Shown here: one piece after another, positions 1 to 8,719 of the stretch
Position numbering within the stretch: position 1 is the stretch's first letter
How the letters are laid out: every line of letters starts with the position of its first letter
Origin: Chloroflexaceae bacterium
GTDB lineage: Bacteria > Chloroflexota > Chloroflexia > Chloroflexales > Chloroflexaceae
Assembly: GCA_012034075.1 (NCBI GenBank)
Contig: JAAURD010000016.1
Location: forward strand, 1-40,037
Reading direction: 5' to 3'
Length of the DNA: 40,037 nt
Program-made: the position numbers and the translations under genes
Notes under the pieces: generated by a model
What the model was told of the DNA's origin: nothing
The model's database searches: none
What the model saw: only the letters and a program-made list of their open reading frames with translations

Positions 1-1472
1 CCTGACCAAACACCAGCGGCAGCCACGTGCCGGTGCCATCAGCGTTGAAGCGCGCAACAAACAGCGTGCCGTTGTCGAGGTACTTGTCCCCCACGGCCAG
101 ACGGTCTGCGACGTTGCGGTCAGCGTTGGTCCAGTTCGCGTTCGAGACATACTTGTACAAATATTCGCGGCGCGAATCGCAACCCATGTAGAAGGCGACC
201 GGCTGACCTTCGATCAGGTTGCCCGGCCAGGCGCCTTCGTGCGCAAAGCGGCCCAGCGCGGTGCGCTTGATCGGCGTCGGTGTCAGCGGCTCTAATCCCG
301 GTGGCGGCGTTGCCGTCGGTCCCGTAATCACAATGGTTGCGGTTACTTCAACCCCCGCCGTCGGCTCAGGTGGTGCAGACGTAGCGGTCGCCGCGACGAG
401 TGGTTCGGATGTGACAATTTCAACCGGCGTTGGTGATGGTCGCCAGGCCGGTGCATAATCATCCATCGGGTCGGTCGTTACCTGGGCTATTGCGATGCCA
501 TTGGCGCTCATCGCAAAAATATCAGCATTGCCGCTCCGGTTTGACGAAAAGGCGATGCGGTTGCCTGTGGGCGACCAGGTTGGTGCCATATCATCGGCCG
601 GATGGTTGGTCAGATTGATCGGATTTTCACCCGTGGCGCCCATCACATAAATATCAAAGTTGCCACTGCGGTAGGAGTGAAAGGCAATCTGCTCGTTATT
701 GGGCGACCACGCCGGCGAACCATCAATCGATGGGTTGGTCGTCAGGCGCGTCTGGTTGGTGCCATCGGCATTCATCACATACACTTCATCGTTGCCATCA
801 CGGCCCGATGAAAAGGCAATGCGTGTGCCATCCGGCGACCAGGCTGGCTCGCTATCAATCGCCGGGTGATCGGTCAGGCGGATGATGCCCGAACCGTCCG
901 AGTTCATCACATAAATATCAACATTGTTTTCGCGGTTAGAAGCAAAAGCAATGCGCGTGCCATCTGGCGACCATGTGGGGCTAAAATTGGGGAAGGCATC
1001 ATTGGTCACCCGCACCTGCCCCGAACCATCGGAGGCCATCACATAAATGTCAATCGTATTTTCGCGATACGAGTGGAACGCAATCCGATCACCGCCTGGC
1101 GTCCAGGCCGGGTCCTGATCGGTCACCGGGTTATTGCTCAAACGCAGCAGCCCCCGTGCCATCCACGTTGATCGACTGAATTTCATCATCCTGCTGGTCC
1201 GCCTGAATAAACTTGGAGACAAACGCAATCTGACCACTCCGATCGTCAAGTGGCTCCAACACCGGTGTGGCTACCGCCGCCGTGGGCGACACCGGAACCG
1301 GGGTAGTATCTGCTGGTGTGGTGCCGCTGGTGGCTCCAGCGGGGGCGGTGGTTGGCTCGACCGGCACAGCAGGTGGCTCAGCCGGTTCTGGAGCAGGACA
1401 ACCGCTCAACATCAGGGTCATCAAAAGGAGCAGGCCAATGATGCCAGCTCGTGGGGAACGTACCATGGACAT
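1..1472 (-). CDS. TolB-like beta-propeller lipoprotein running into a PhoX-like C-terminus (frameshifted, partial at left edge)
   Basis: The start is placed at 1472 because AAGGAG (1484-1479) lies 6 nt upstream; the ATG at 1493 has no such site. A signal peptide ends in lipobox LSGC (Cys25), so the product is probably a secreted lipoprotein. A Pro/Thr-rich linker leads into six WD40/TolB-like blades of about 42 residues, each with an IAF.S.R motif and a (D/E)(I/V)(Y/F).M motif, the typical propeller pattern. The frame is broken in a run of five C (1151-1155, plus strand); removing one base restores blade continuity. After a second Pro/Thr linker the same frame continues, uninterrupted, into IKRTALGRFAHEGAW, YMGCDSRREYLYKYVS, DNGTLFVARFNADGTG and WLPLV. 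These resemble the C-terminal part of PhoX/DUF839 phosphatases. The frame is open at base 1. It follows mvaD by 36 nt and probably shares its operon. Either a real fusion or an assembly chimera. Confidence 0.75.
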
Positions 1473-1508
1473 AGACATCTCCTTGTGTGTCATAACATCA
1501 TTCAGAGA

Positions 1509-2498
1509 CTACGATGTTTCGGGTATAAGACGGGCACCTGGTCCCGGGCGGTTGACCAGGGTGAATTGAACCGCAGACAGACGTTCAAGCCGCTGCTGCA
1601 CGTCGTGTTGATCCGACGCGGCACAAATGACATGCACATTGGCCCCGGCATCCATGGTAAAGTAGGACTCCAGACCTTCATCACGCCAGGCGCGAATGGC
1701 ATGCATCACCGCCAGGGTGCCGCTATCCCAATAGATCGATGGTGGCGTCTGGGTCATACACACCACATGCATCGAGATAGTATCGGCTTCGATCATGGTG
1801 CCCAGCAAGGTCAGGTCGCGCTGAGCAATCGCCTGACGCACCGTATCCAGGCGCTGCTGTACTTCATACAGCCGCGTGCCAAAGTAGGGGCTGGTGCTTG
1901 CCAGACGATGGTTCTCGGCACTGCCGATCTTTTTGGGCTGCATATCGACCACCGCCACAATATCAGCCAGATCCCAGTGTTCGGGCGGGGCAATGGTCAC
2001 CGCAATGCTCTTCTGATCATTGCCATTGTACCATTCGACAAAGCCATCGGGAATCGAACGGCAGGCCGAACCACTGCCACTGCGGCGAGCCAGGCGCGAA
2101 AGCGTTGTCGTATCGAGATCGAGATTGAGCGCAGCCGCCGTAGCCAGGGTGAGTGCCGCAAAACCGGCCGCCGATGAAGCAATCCCCGCATCTGCTGGGA
2201 AGTTGTTTTGCGATGTAACACGGGCACGCGTATCGACCCCAGCCAGCTGGCGCAGGCGGTCGAGATGGGCCCCCACCCGTTCACGGGGGCGACCCGTGGC
2301 CGGGTGGGGTACTTGTTGATACCAGGTCAGGGTAATCTCATCGGTGTCGAGGGCCGGGTCAAAAAGAACCGTGGTTGTGGTGAGGCATGCGTCAAGGTTC
2401 ATCGAGATAGAACTATTGTAGGGCAGGATATGTTCAGGATCGCGCATGCCCCAGTACTTAATAAATGCAATGTTTGCCGGTGCAACGGCAGTCGCCAT
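1509..2498 (-). CDS. mvaD: Mevalonate-pathway decarboxylase (phospho- or diphosphomevalonate decarboxylase)
   Basis: A 329-residue cytosolic GHMP-superfamily enzyme of isoprenoid synthesis that makes isopentenyl phosphate or diphosphate by ATP-dependent decarboxylation. Visible signatures are the N-terminal AFIKYWGMRD..LPYNSSISM, the Gly/Ser-rich ATP loop NNFPADAGIASSAAGFAAL, the RSGSGSACRS segment and the C-terminal MDAGANVHV with the catalytic Asp. Length is normal for the family. Classical diphosphomevalonate decarboxylases usually have Lys in YWGKRD; here it is Met, as I recall for haloarchaeal phosphomevalonate decarboxylases. Roseiflexus (Chloroflexota) is known to use a phosphomevalonate decarboxylase with isopentenyl phosphate kinase, so that substrate is plausible. 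The ATG lies 1 nt after the guaB stop and its ribosome site (GGAG) is inside the guaB end, so the two genes are translationally coupled. Confidence 0.9.
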   Translation of the reverse strand: MATAVAPANIAFIKYWGMRDPEHILPYNSSISMNLDACLTTTTVLFDPALDTDEITLTWYQQVPHPATGRPRERVGAHLDRLRQLAGVDTRARVTSQNNFPADAGIASSAAGFAALTLATAAALNLDLDTTTLSRLARRSGSGSACRSIPDGFVEWYNGNDQKSIAVTIAPPEHWDLADIVAVVDMQPKKIGSAENHRLASTSPYFGTRLYEVQQRLDTVRQAIAQRDLTLLGTMIEADTISMHVVCMTQTPPSIYWDSGTLAVMHAIRAWRDEGLESYFTMDAGANVHVICAASDQHDVQQRLERLSAVQFTLVNRPGPGARLIPETS

Positions 2499-2499
2499 A

Positions 2500-3972
2500 T
2501 TAACTCCGTTTATAATTGGGTGCTTCTTTGGTAATCACCACATCGTGGGGGTGACTTTCGATCAAACTAGAAGCACTGATGCGAATAAAACGCGTATCAC
2601 GACGCAGGGCTTCAATGTTACGGGCTCCCACATAGCCCATACCAGCCCGCAGCCCGCCAATCAGCTGAAAAACGGTATCGCTGAGCGGACCCTTATAGGG
2701 AATCATGCCTTCGATTCCTTCGGCAACCAGTTTGTTGCCCGTGTTCGACTGAAAGTAGCGTTCACTGCTGCCCTGTTGCATCGCGCCGATGCTGCCCATG
2801 CCGCGATAGCTCTTATACGAACGGCCTTCATACAGAATGGTTTCGCCAGGGCTTTCTTCAGTGCCCGCCAACAGCGAGCCGATCATAATGCTATGCGCAC
2901 CGGCGGCAATAGCTTTGGGAATATCACCGCTATACTTAATGCCACCATCGGCAATCACGGGGATACCGGCCCGTTCTGCCGCACGGGCACAATCCATCAC
3001 CGCCGTAATCTGCGGCATCCCCGAACCAGTAACCACCCGCGTGGTACAGATAGAACCAGGTCCTTGCCCAACTTTAATGCCATCGACATCACGCTCGATC
3101 AGGGCCATGGTTGCCGCTGCGGTCGATACATTACCGGCGATCAGCTGTACGCTACTGAATGCCTCACGTACATCAACCACGGCCTGGAGTACCCCCTGCG
3201 AATGGGCATGGGCCGTATCAATGACCAATACATCAACGCCAGCCCGCACCAGCGCCTCACTGCGTTGCAAATAATCGCCACTGGTACCGATGGCCGCACC
3301 GACCCGCAGGCGGCCATGCTTATCTTTGCAGGCTTTGGGGTACTGAATCTGCTTCATAATGTCTTTGACGGTAATCAGGCCGGTGAGTTTGCCCTGCTGA
3401 TTCACCACCAGCAGTTTTTCGATACGATGGCGATGGAGCATCTCTTTGGCCTGTTCCAGGGTCGTTCCCTCAGGCACCGTCACAAGATTGCCCGACGTCA
3501 TCAATTCACGGATGGGTCGGTTTCGGTCGGTCTCAAAACGCAGGTCGCGGTTGGTCAGAATACCAACCAGGTCACCAGCGTCAGTCGTAATCGGAAAGCC
3601 GCTAATATGATATTCGGCCATCAAGTCCAGCGCATCACCCACCGATTTATCGGGCGACAGGGTGATCGGGTCGGTAATCATCCCGCTCTCGGAGCGCTTG
3701 ACTTTGCGTACCATTTCCGCCTGAGCCTCAATTGACATATTGCGGTGGATCATACCAATGCCGCCTTCACGGGCCAATGCAATTGCCAGACGTGTTTCGG
3801 TCACCGTGTCCATTGAGGCACTGACAATCGGTATGTTGAGTCGAATAGAACGGGTCAACAACGTTGAAACATCGGCCTCTGAAGGAAGTATTTCGGTATC
3901 GGCAGGTACCAACAAAACATCATCAAAAGTCAGCCCTTCGCGGGCAAATTTGTCTTCCCAGTTGATTGGCAT
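2500..3972 (-). CDS. guaB: Inosine-5'-monophosphate dehydrogenase
   Basis: 490 residues, full length for the family. It oxidises IMP to XMP with NAD+, the committed step of GMP synthesis, in the cytosol. Order of domains: N-terminal barrel strand with FDDVLLVPA, two CBS domains at about residues 95-205, then the rest of the TIM barrel. The catalytic loop reads [11 protein letters not shown] with the nucleophilic Cys; the more usual form is [11 protein letters not shown]. The flap has GSSERYFQ and [21 protein letters not shown] about 9 nt before ATG 3972 fixes the start. It is the first gene of a minus-strand operon with mvaD and the propeller lipoprotein. Confidence 0.97.
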   Translation of the reverse strand: MPINWEDKFAREGLTFDDVLLVPADTEILPSEADVSTLLTRSIRLNIPIVSASMDTVTETRLAIALAREGGIGMIHRNMSIEAQAEMVRKVKRSESGMITDPITLSPDKSVGDALDLMAEYHISGFPITTDAGDLVGILTNRDLRFETDRNRPIRELMTSGNLVTVPEGTTLEQAKEMLHRHRIEKLLVVNQQGKLTGLITVKDIMKQIQYPKACKDKHGRLRVGAAIGTSGDYLQRSEALVRAGVDVLVIDTAHAHSQGVLQAVVDVREAFSSVQLIAGNVSTAAATMALIERDVDGIKVGQGPGSICTTRVVTGSGMPQITAVMDCARAAERAGIPVIADGGIKYSGDIPKAIAAGAHSIMIGSLLAGTEESPGETILYEGRSYKSYRGMGSIGAMQQGSSERYFQSNTGNKLVAEGIEGMIPYKGPLSDTVFQLIGGLRAGMGYVGARNIEALRRDTRFIRISASSLIESHPHDVVITKEAPNYKRS

Positions 3973-4060
3973 CGTTTGTTCCTCCTTTGGGGAAGAGAAG
4001 CATCGTGTGTCGGATCGATACTACAAGATGATAGCTGCTATGAACGATGATCATGACTGT

Positions 4061-4069
4061 ATGATACCA
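4061..4069 (-). promoter_or_regulatory. Possible extended -10 promoter for guaB
   Basis: On the minus strand TGGTATCAT (TGnTATCAT) matches an extended -10 element, about 90 nt before the guaB start. No convincing -35 is visible. No riboswitch-like fold was recognised in this leader. Divergent to the promoter of the 4204 gene. Confidence 0.35.
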
Positions 4070-4155
4070 CCTTTTGCTAATGCATGACAGCCCGGTGGAG
4101 AGCGAGTCTGCTGCGGGCGGCAGAAACAGCGTTGCGCGACATACTAGCACTCTTG

Positions 4156-4164
4156 TGTTATACT
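4156..4164 (+). promoter_or_regulatory. Extended -10 promoter of Rpn-like gene, copy 1
   Basis: TGTTATACT matches the extended -10 consensus TGnTATAAT. The block CTTGTGTTATACTA is conserved in the same position before the second copy (17628-17640) although other upstream bases differ, which supports a real promoter duplicated with the gene. Confidence 0.6.
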
Positions 4165-4203
4165 ATTGCTATGGTATGGCATCATTGAGAGAGGAGCAAA
4201 ACG

Positions 4204-5226
4204 ATAGCACCCGCCAAGACGGATCACGACCAGGTCTTTAAGCGCCTTTTGAGCGCCTTTTTTCTCGAGTTTCTGGGGCTCTTTTTTCCAGATGTGCGCA
4301 AGTATATTGACCCGACCGAGTTGGAGTTTCAACCCCAGGAGCTCTTCACCGATCTGGTGTTGGGCCAGACCTACCTTGCTGATGTGGTGGTCAAAACGCG
4401 CTATCTGGATCAGCTGAGCTATTTCATTATTCATGTGGAACATCAGACGGATAGTGAGGCCGATTTTCCACATCGCAAGTATCGCTACTTTGCGCTGCTG
4501 CATCTCAAATATGATCGGCCGGTCTACCCCATTGTGCTGCTGTCGCATAGCTCGCCGCGACGGAACGAACCCAACGAATATGTGATATCATTTCCGGATC
4601 TGGAAGTGTTGCGCTTTCGCTTTCAGGTACTGCAATTGAGCCATCTGCACTGGCAAGATTATGTTGATGTGCCGAACCCGGTGGCCTGTGCACTGATGTG
4701 TTTGATGAATGTGCAGTGGCATGAACGCCCGCTGGTGGTACTGGCGAGCCTGCGCTTACTCGCACGGCTCAAGCTGGGCGAGGCCAAATCACGCCTGGTT
4801 ATGGGCTTTATGCATGTTTATATCAAGCTCAATCGACGCGAAAGAGAGGAATATAAAGCAGAGCTCGCAAAACTCGCACCCCAAGAACAGGAGGAAGCAA
4901 TGGAACTGACCAATATGTGGATAGAGGAAGGCATTGAGAAGGGTATTGAGAAAGGCCGTGCAGAAGGACTGCTAGAAGGCCGTATAGAAGGCCGCCGAGA
5001 CGAGGCCCTGAACCTGACGCGACGTTTGCTAGTACGTAAGGTGGGGCTGTTGCCCCAGGATCTGGAAGAACGGCTTGCCTTGCTGGCACTGCCCCAGATG
5101 GAAACGCTGATCGAAGATTCGCTGGATTTTGGCAAGGTCGAAGACCTGGTTGCATGGCTGGATACGCACCCGCCGATGCCTGATGCCAATGGGAATCATA
5201 ACGGCGCAGGGCACCATCCGCTTTGA
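4204..5226 (+). CDS. Rpn-family PD-(D/E)XK nuclease / transposase-like protein, copy 1 (AUA start proposed)
   Basis: An Rpn/PF04754-like protein of about 340 residues; members are PD-(D/E)XK nucleases linked to recombination and mobile DNA. The N-terminal DHDQVFKRLLSAFFLEF is followed by a likely catalytic core with Asp in LADVVVKT and Glu/Gln in IIHVEHQT, then a Glu/Lys/Gly-rich hexad stretch (IEEGIEKGIEKGR.EG) and a C-terminal helical region. Start: the in-frame stop is at 4186-4188, and between it and TTG 4249 there is no ATG, GTG or TTG. AGAGGAG sits 7 nt before ATA 4204. Starting at TTG would remove the conserved N-terminus. The second copy keeps the same SD and ATA, so AUA initiation is the best reading. 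Its neighbours (guaB, DUF779) are unrelated, consistent with insertion. Confidence 0.8.
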   Translation: MAPAKTDHDQVFKRLLSAFFLEFLGLFFPDVRKYIDPTELEFQPQELFTDLVLGQTYLADVVVKTRYLDQLSYFIIHVEHQTDSEADFPHRKYRYFALLHLKYDRPVYPIVLLSHSSPRRNEPNEYVISFPDLEVLRFRFQVLQLSHLHWQDYVDVPNPVACALMCLMNVQWHERPLVVLASLRLLARLKLGEAKSRLVMGFMHVYIKLNRREREEYKAELAKLAPQEQEEAMELTNMWIEEGIEKGIEKGRAEGLLEGRIEGRRDEALNLTRRLLVRKVGLLPQDLEERLALLALPQMETLIEDSLDFGKVEDLVAWLDTHPPMPDANGNHNGAGHHPL

Positions 5227-5304
5227 GACGTCTAACATACCAAACTGGCGCTCGGCGCAGTATGCTGCGCCGCTCCAGATGGTTGCTGATGCGCAATGTG
5301 CCGT

Positions 5305-5697
5305 TTAACAGGGTTGCTCGCCACGAGGTGGCTCGCCCGCAGCTTCCAGGGCGACCCATTCGGCATCGGTGTAGACGCGCGAGCGAATGATAAACCGCAC
5401 ACCTTCGGGGGCTTCGACCGAGAAGCCGCTCCCGCGGCCTTGAACAATGTCAACCGTCAGATGTGTGCCTTTCCAGTATTCATACTGGGCTGCGCCAATA
5501 TAAAAGGGGCAACCAGCCACCACGCCAAGGAAGACGTCACGCTGACCAATGTTGAACTCACGCCGTGGATAACACATGGGTGAGCTGCCATCACAGCAAC
5601 CGCCCGACTGATGGAAGAGCAAATCGCCATGGATGGGTTTCAGTTGTTCAAGTAGGGCAGCCGCAGGTTCGGTGATACTGACACGGTGTACTTGCAT
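5305..5697 (-). CDS. DUF779-family protein, aldehyde dehydrogenase partner
   Basis: 130 residues, matching the small DUF779 family. Diagnostic is the Cys-rich HQSGGCCDGSSPMCY segment near residues 29-43, followed by GCPFYIGAAQYEYWKGT and VDIVQGRGSGFSVE. Members are typically encoded beside an ExaC/AldB-type acetaldehyde dehydrogenase, as here, where that gene lies 116 nt upstream on the same strand. Biochemical role is not established; the conserved cysteines could bind metal (inference). AAAGG lies about 9 nt before the ATG. Confidence 0.88.
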   Translation of the reverse strand: MQVHRVSITEPAAALLEQLKPIHGDLLFHQSGGCCDGSSPMCYPRREFNIGQRDVFLGVVAGCPFYIGAAQYEYWKGTHLTVDIVQGRGSGFSVEAPEGVRFIIRSRVYTDAEWVALEAAGEPPRGEQPC

Positions 5698-5751
5698 TAA
5701 ACAGGGCCTTTCTACCAGAACAAATGCCTGGTATTTGTCCAGATCGACGAC

Positions 5752-5769
5752 TCCCTGCGTGAACAGGGA
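5752..5769. other. Small stem-loop between aldehyde dehydrogenase and DUF779 gene
   Basis: TCCCTG and CAGGGA form a perfect 6-bp stem around a 6-nt loop in the 116-nt gap between the two genes. No T-run follows on the minus strand, so it is not a classical terminator; it could tune the ratio of the two products. Confidence 0.3.
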
Positions 5770-5813
5770 ATCGCCGATGCTCCTATCGTCTTTACCAGCA
5801 GCAACGATTGTCT

Positions 5814-7334
5814 TTAGAAGAAACCAAGCGGTTTGGGATCATAACTGACCAGCAGGTTTTTGGTGTGCTGGTAGTGGCTGAGCATCATCTGATGGTTTTC
5901 GCGGCCGATACCAGACTGCTTGTAGCCACCAAATGCCGCATGAGCCGGATAGAGGTGGTAGCAATTCGTCCAGACGCGCCCCGCTTTAATGCCACGTCCA
6001 AGCCTGTAGGCGGTATTCATATCACGTGTCCAGACGCCAGCGCCCAAACCATAGAGCGTCTCGTTGGCAATTTCCAGGGCGTCATCAAAATCGGCAAAGG
6101 ACGTGACGGAGACGACCGGTCCAAAGATTTCCTCCTGGAAAATGCGCATGCGGTTATTTCCTTCAAAAATGGTGGGTTGAACATAGTACCCTTCGGCCAG
6201 CTCGCCACTCATTGCCATGCGTTCGCCGCCCACCAGCACACGGGCATTCTCCTGACGGCCAATATCAATGTATGAGAGAATTTTCTCCAGCTGATCGTTG
6301 GATGCCTGAGCGCCTATCATCGTTTCGGTATCAAGTGGGTGGCCCTGTTTGATAGCTTTTGTACGTATAACCGCCTGCTCCATAAATGCACCATAGAACG
6401 ATTTTTCGACAAGCGCCCGTGATGGGCAGGTACAGACTTCACCCTGGTTTAGCGCAAACAGGACAAAGCCTTCGAGGGTCTTGCTTTTGAAATCATCGTC
6501 GCGGCTAAAGGTGTCGGCAAAAAAGATATTCGGTGATTTACCGCCCAGTTCCAGCGTCACCGGGATGAGATTTTCCGAGGCATACTGCATAATCAAGCGA
6601 CCGGTCGTCGTTTCGCCGGTAAAGGCAACTTTGGCGACACGATTGCTGCTTGCCAGTGGTTTGCCGGCCTCAACCCCAAACCCATTGACGACATTCAGTA
6701 CTCCTGGGGGAAGCAAGTCGCCGATCAACTCGACCATCAGGAGAATGCTGACCGGTGTTTGTTCTGCTGGTTTCAATACAACACAATTGCCTGCCGCCAG
6801 GGCCGGGGCCAATTTCCAGGTTGCCATTAAAAGCGGGAAGTTCCAGGGAATGATCTGGGCAACCACCCCAAGTGGTTCTTGAAAGTGATAGGCTACGGTG
6901 TTGTCATCGATAATCGCAATCGACCCTTCCTGGCCGCGGATGGCGCCGGCGAAATAGCGAAAATGGTCAACAACCAGGGGCAGGTCAGCGTTCAGCGTTT
7001 CACGTATTGGCTTGCCGTTATCCCAGGTATCAGCAACGGCCAGCATCTCGATGTTGGCTTCAATGCGGTCGGCAATTTTGTTGAGAATATTGGCGCGTTC
7101 AGCCGGTGATGTGCGGCCCCAAGCAGGTGCGGCGGCATGGGCGGCATCAAGCGCCTTTTCGATATCGTCGGCATCCGAACGGGCGACTTCACAGAAGGCA
7201 CGTCCGGTGACTGGGCTAGGGTTGTCGAAGTAGCGGCCATGAACTGGTGGGACAAACTCGCCACCGATGTAGTTATGATAGCGTGACTGAAAGGTAACTT
7301 TGCTTCCGGGTTGGTTTGGACTGACATACTGCAT
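5814..7334 (-). CDS. NAD(P)-dependent aldehyde dehydrogenase, acetaldehyde/ExaC type
   Basis: 506 residues, the standard length for ExaC/AldB enzymes that oxidise acetaldehyde and related short aldehydes to acids. Visible are the cofactor segment [27 protein letters not shown], the Rossmann FTGETTTGR, catalytic Glu in [10 protein letters not shown] and catalytic Cys in [11 protein letters not shown]. The C-terminus [11 protein letters not shown] is typical. The start at 7334 is chosen over an in-frame ATG at 7427 because AAGGAGG lies 6 nt upstream of it. It is followed by the DUF779 gene, its usual partner. Confidence 0.93.
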   Translation of the reverse strand: MQYVSPNQPGSKVTFQSRYHNYIGGEFVPPVHGRYFDNPSPVTGRAFCEVARSDADDIEKALDAAHAAAPAWGRTSPAERANILNKIADRIEANIEMLAVADTWDNGKPIRETLNADLPLVVDHFRYFAGAIRGQEGSIAIIDDNTVAYHFQEPLGVVAQIIPWNFPLLMATWKLAPALAAGNCVVLKPAEQTPVSILLMVELIGDLLPPGVLNVVNGFGVEAGKPLASSNRVAKVAFTGETTTGRLIMQYASENLIPVTLELGGKSPNIFFADTFSRDDDFKSKTLEGFVLFALNQGEVCTCPSRALVEKSFYGAFMEQAVIRTKAIKQGHPLDTETMIGAQASNDQLEKILSYIDIGRQENARVLVGGERMAMSGELAEGYYVQPTIFEGNNRMRIFQEEIFGPVVSVTSFADFDDALEIANETLYGLGAGVWTRDMNTAYRLGRGIKAGRVWTNCYHLYPAHAAFGGYKQSGIGRENHQMMLSHYQHTKNLLVSYDPKPLGFF

Positions 7335-7679
7335 CTTGTTCCTCCTTGAAATGTGCTCACTAATAGCAATATCTTGCATCAATGCATCGACTCCTCGCCC
7401 GGAGTCGTGTGATCGTTCTGATGACACCTGACACCAGTTTTCATCTCATTTCCACCAACGCCAAAAACAAGTGTAGCGTTTAACGCGTTGGGAGGTGCGG
7501 TGCAGGGCTATTGTTCTCCTTTCTGTGTGTGGCAGGGTCTCATCTATAGTTCTGTAAAGATGAACTTGCATGGTAACCCGATTTGACCCTTGAAAAGGTT
7601 AAATAACATTATAATGGATTTAAGAGGAGATGTCAAGCATTTGTCATTGTCTTGTCTACCAGAGCATGATGTTGCAACA

Positions 7680-7697
7680 CTCCCCCATCTGGCGGAT
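7680..7697 (+). promoter_or_regulatory. Shared regulatory element, site A
   Basis: CTCCCCCATCTGGCGGAT, a variant of the 18-bp element also found at 10015, 14098 (minus strand) and 14834. The half-sites ATC-N5-GAT are kept although the middle bases differ (GGCG instead of ACCG). It lies 135 nt before the CPBP protease gene. Likely an operator for a local regulator (inference). Confidence 0.6.
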
Positions 7698-7717
7698 ATA
7701 CTGCTCACTCAATGGCT

Positions 7718-7747
7718 GATGTGCTCTGAACCAGGCTATGCTACACT
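7718..7747 (+). promoter_or_regulatory. Putative promoter of CPBP-MFS operon
   Basis: GATGTG and TACACT separated by 18 nt. The GATG box begins exactly 31 nt after the start of ATCTG in the upstream element, the same distance as at sites B and D, which is the main support. Confidence 0.45.
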
Positions 7748-7814
7748 CAACACCAACGACACAAGCATAAGGGATAGATTGGGTTTATCCAGATAACCGA
7801 AAGGACAGACGATA

Positions 7815-8719
7815 ATGGCGAAAGTGACGCTTCACCCGGCTACCGTAGCTGGTTCGCATGTAGGAGATGATTCTTCAGCAGAACCATTTCGTTATCGGCC
7901 CATGTGGTACTTCTCACTAACGTTTCTGGTAACATTCGTGCTCTGGTTTAGCGGGGCCTATCTGAGCTTTCAAGATGACGGCAGTGGCATGTATATGCTT
8001 GTACTGCTGCCAGGTCTGCTAGCCCCTTTTCTGATTTCGCTGGTATTCATCTTCACCTCGTGCAATCGAGCGGTGAAACAGGATTTTTTCAACCGGCTGC
8101 TCAATCCGCGCCTCATACGCCCGAATCTGCTACCAGCCATGCTGCTGCTCATGCCGTTTGCGGTGCTGGTATCCACGCTGCTGTCGCTGCCCATGGGCGG
8201 GTCGTTGGATCAACTCCAACTGGCTGAGGGGTTTTCGTTTTCGACGGGGTTTGTGCCCGTATTGCTGTTGCTGCTCATGGCCGCCACCTTTGAAGAACTT
8301 GGCTGGCGCGGCTATGCCTTTGACAGCCTGGAGCATCGTTTACGTATCTAACGGCTTCACTCATCTTTGGCGTGCTCTGGTCGCTCTGGCACTTCCCGCT
8401 CATCTTCGTCCACAACTCTTACCAGTACGAGATTTTCCAAGAGAACATCTGGTATGGCATCAACTTCTTTGTCAGTATTGTTCCGATGGGCATTATCATT
8501 AGTTGGTTCTGTATCAAGAACGGCAAGAGCGTGATTGCGGCGATCCTGTTTCACTTTGTCATCAATATGTCGCAGGAAGCGCTGAACATCACCCAGACCA
8601 CAAAATGTATCGAAACCGGCGTGCTCACCGTGATTACCATCGCCATCATTGCCTACGACCGCGAGTTGTTCTTCTCAAAAGCACATCTGACGAAGGAAAC
8701 GACCCATGGAATCGCATGA
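7815..8719 (+). CDS. CPBP-family intramembrane metalloprotease (one frameshift)
   Basis: A multi-pass inner-membrane protein of about 301 residues once one base is restored. CPBP (Abi/Rce1-like) motif 1 is EELGWRGYAF, motif 2 is LWSLWHFPLIF and motif 3 is LFHFVIN; Glu, Arg, His and Asn at these sites make the predicted active site. Members include CAAX-processing homologues and bacteriocin-immunity or maturation proteins. The reading frame breaks between motifs 1 and 2 in a T run (8339-8341); one added T gives a continuous protein, so both halves are one gene. GAAAGGA lies about 9 nt before the ATG. Its 3' end overlaps the MFS gene by 14 nt, so they form an operon under element A. Confidence 0.82.

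Larger units (their letters stand above)
7335..7814. other. Divergent intergenic region between aldehyde dehydrogenase and CPBP operon
   Basis: About 480 bases without a supported gene. It holds an AT-rich stretch with TTATAATGG near 7610 and, closer to the CPBP gene, element A and its promoter (listed separately). A 68-codon open frame at 7590-7796 overlaps element A, resembles nothing I recognise and is not called. Confidence 0.5.

Noticed and set aside
870-880. CGGTCAGGCGGATGATG as a fifth copy of the regulon element
   Set aside because: It lies inside the propeller coding repeats, lacks the C run, and matches only a few central bases.
480-1130. Regularly spaced similar segments, CRISPR-like at first sight
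   Set aside because: The roughly 126-nt period is the coding repeat of a beta-propeller, with no exact repeats or unique spacers of equal length.
1134-2177. Long plus-strand open frame (347 codons)
   Set aside because: It is antisense to mvaD and the propeller gene, has no family motifs, and its composition follows from the opposite-strand coding.
2446-3735. Long plus-strand open frame (429 codons)
   Set aside because: Antisense shadow of guaB, which is certain from its motifs.
7590-7796. 68-codon open frame before the CPBP gene
   Set aside because: No homology recognised, overlaps element A and its promoter.
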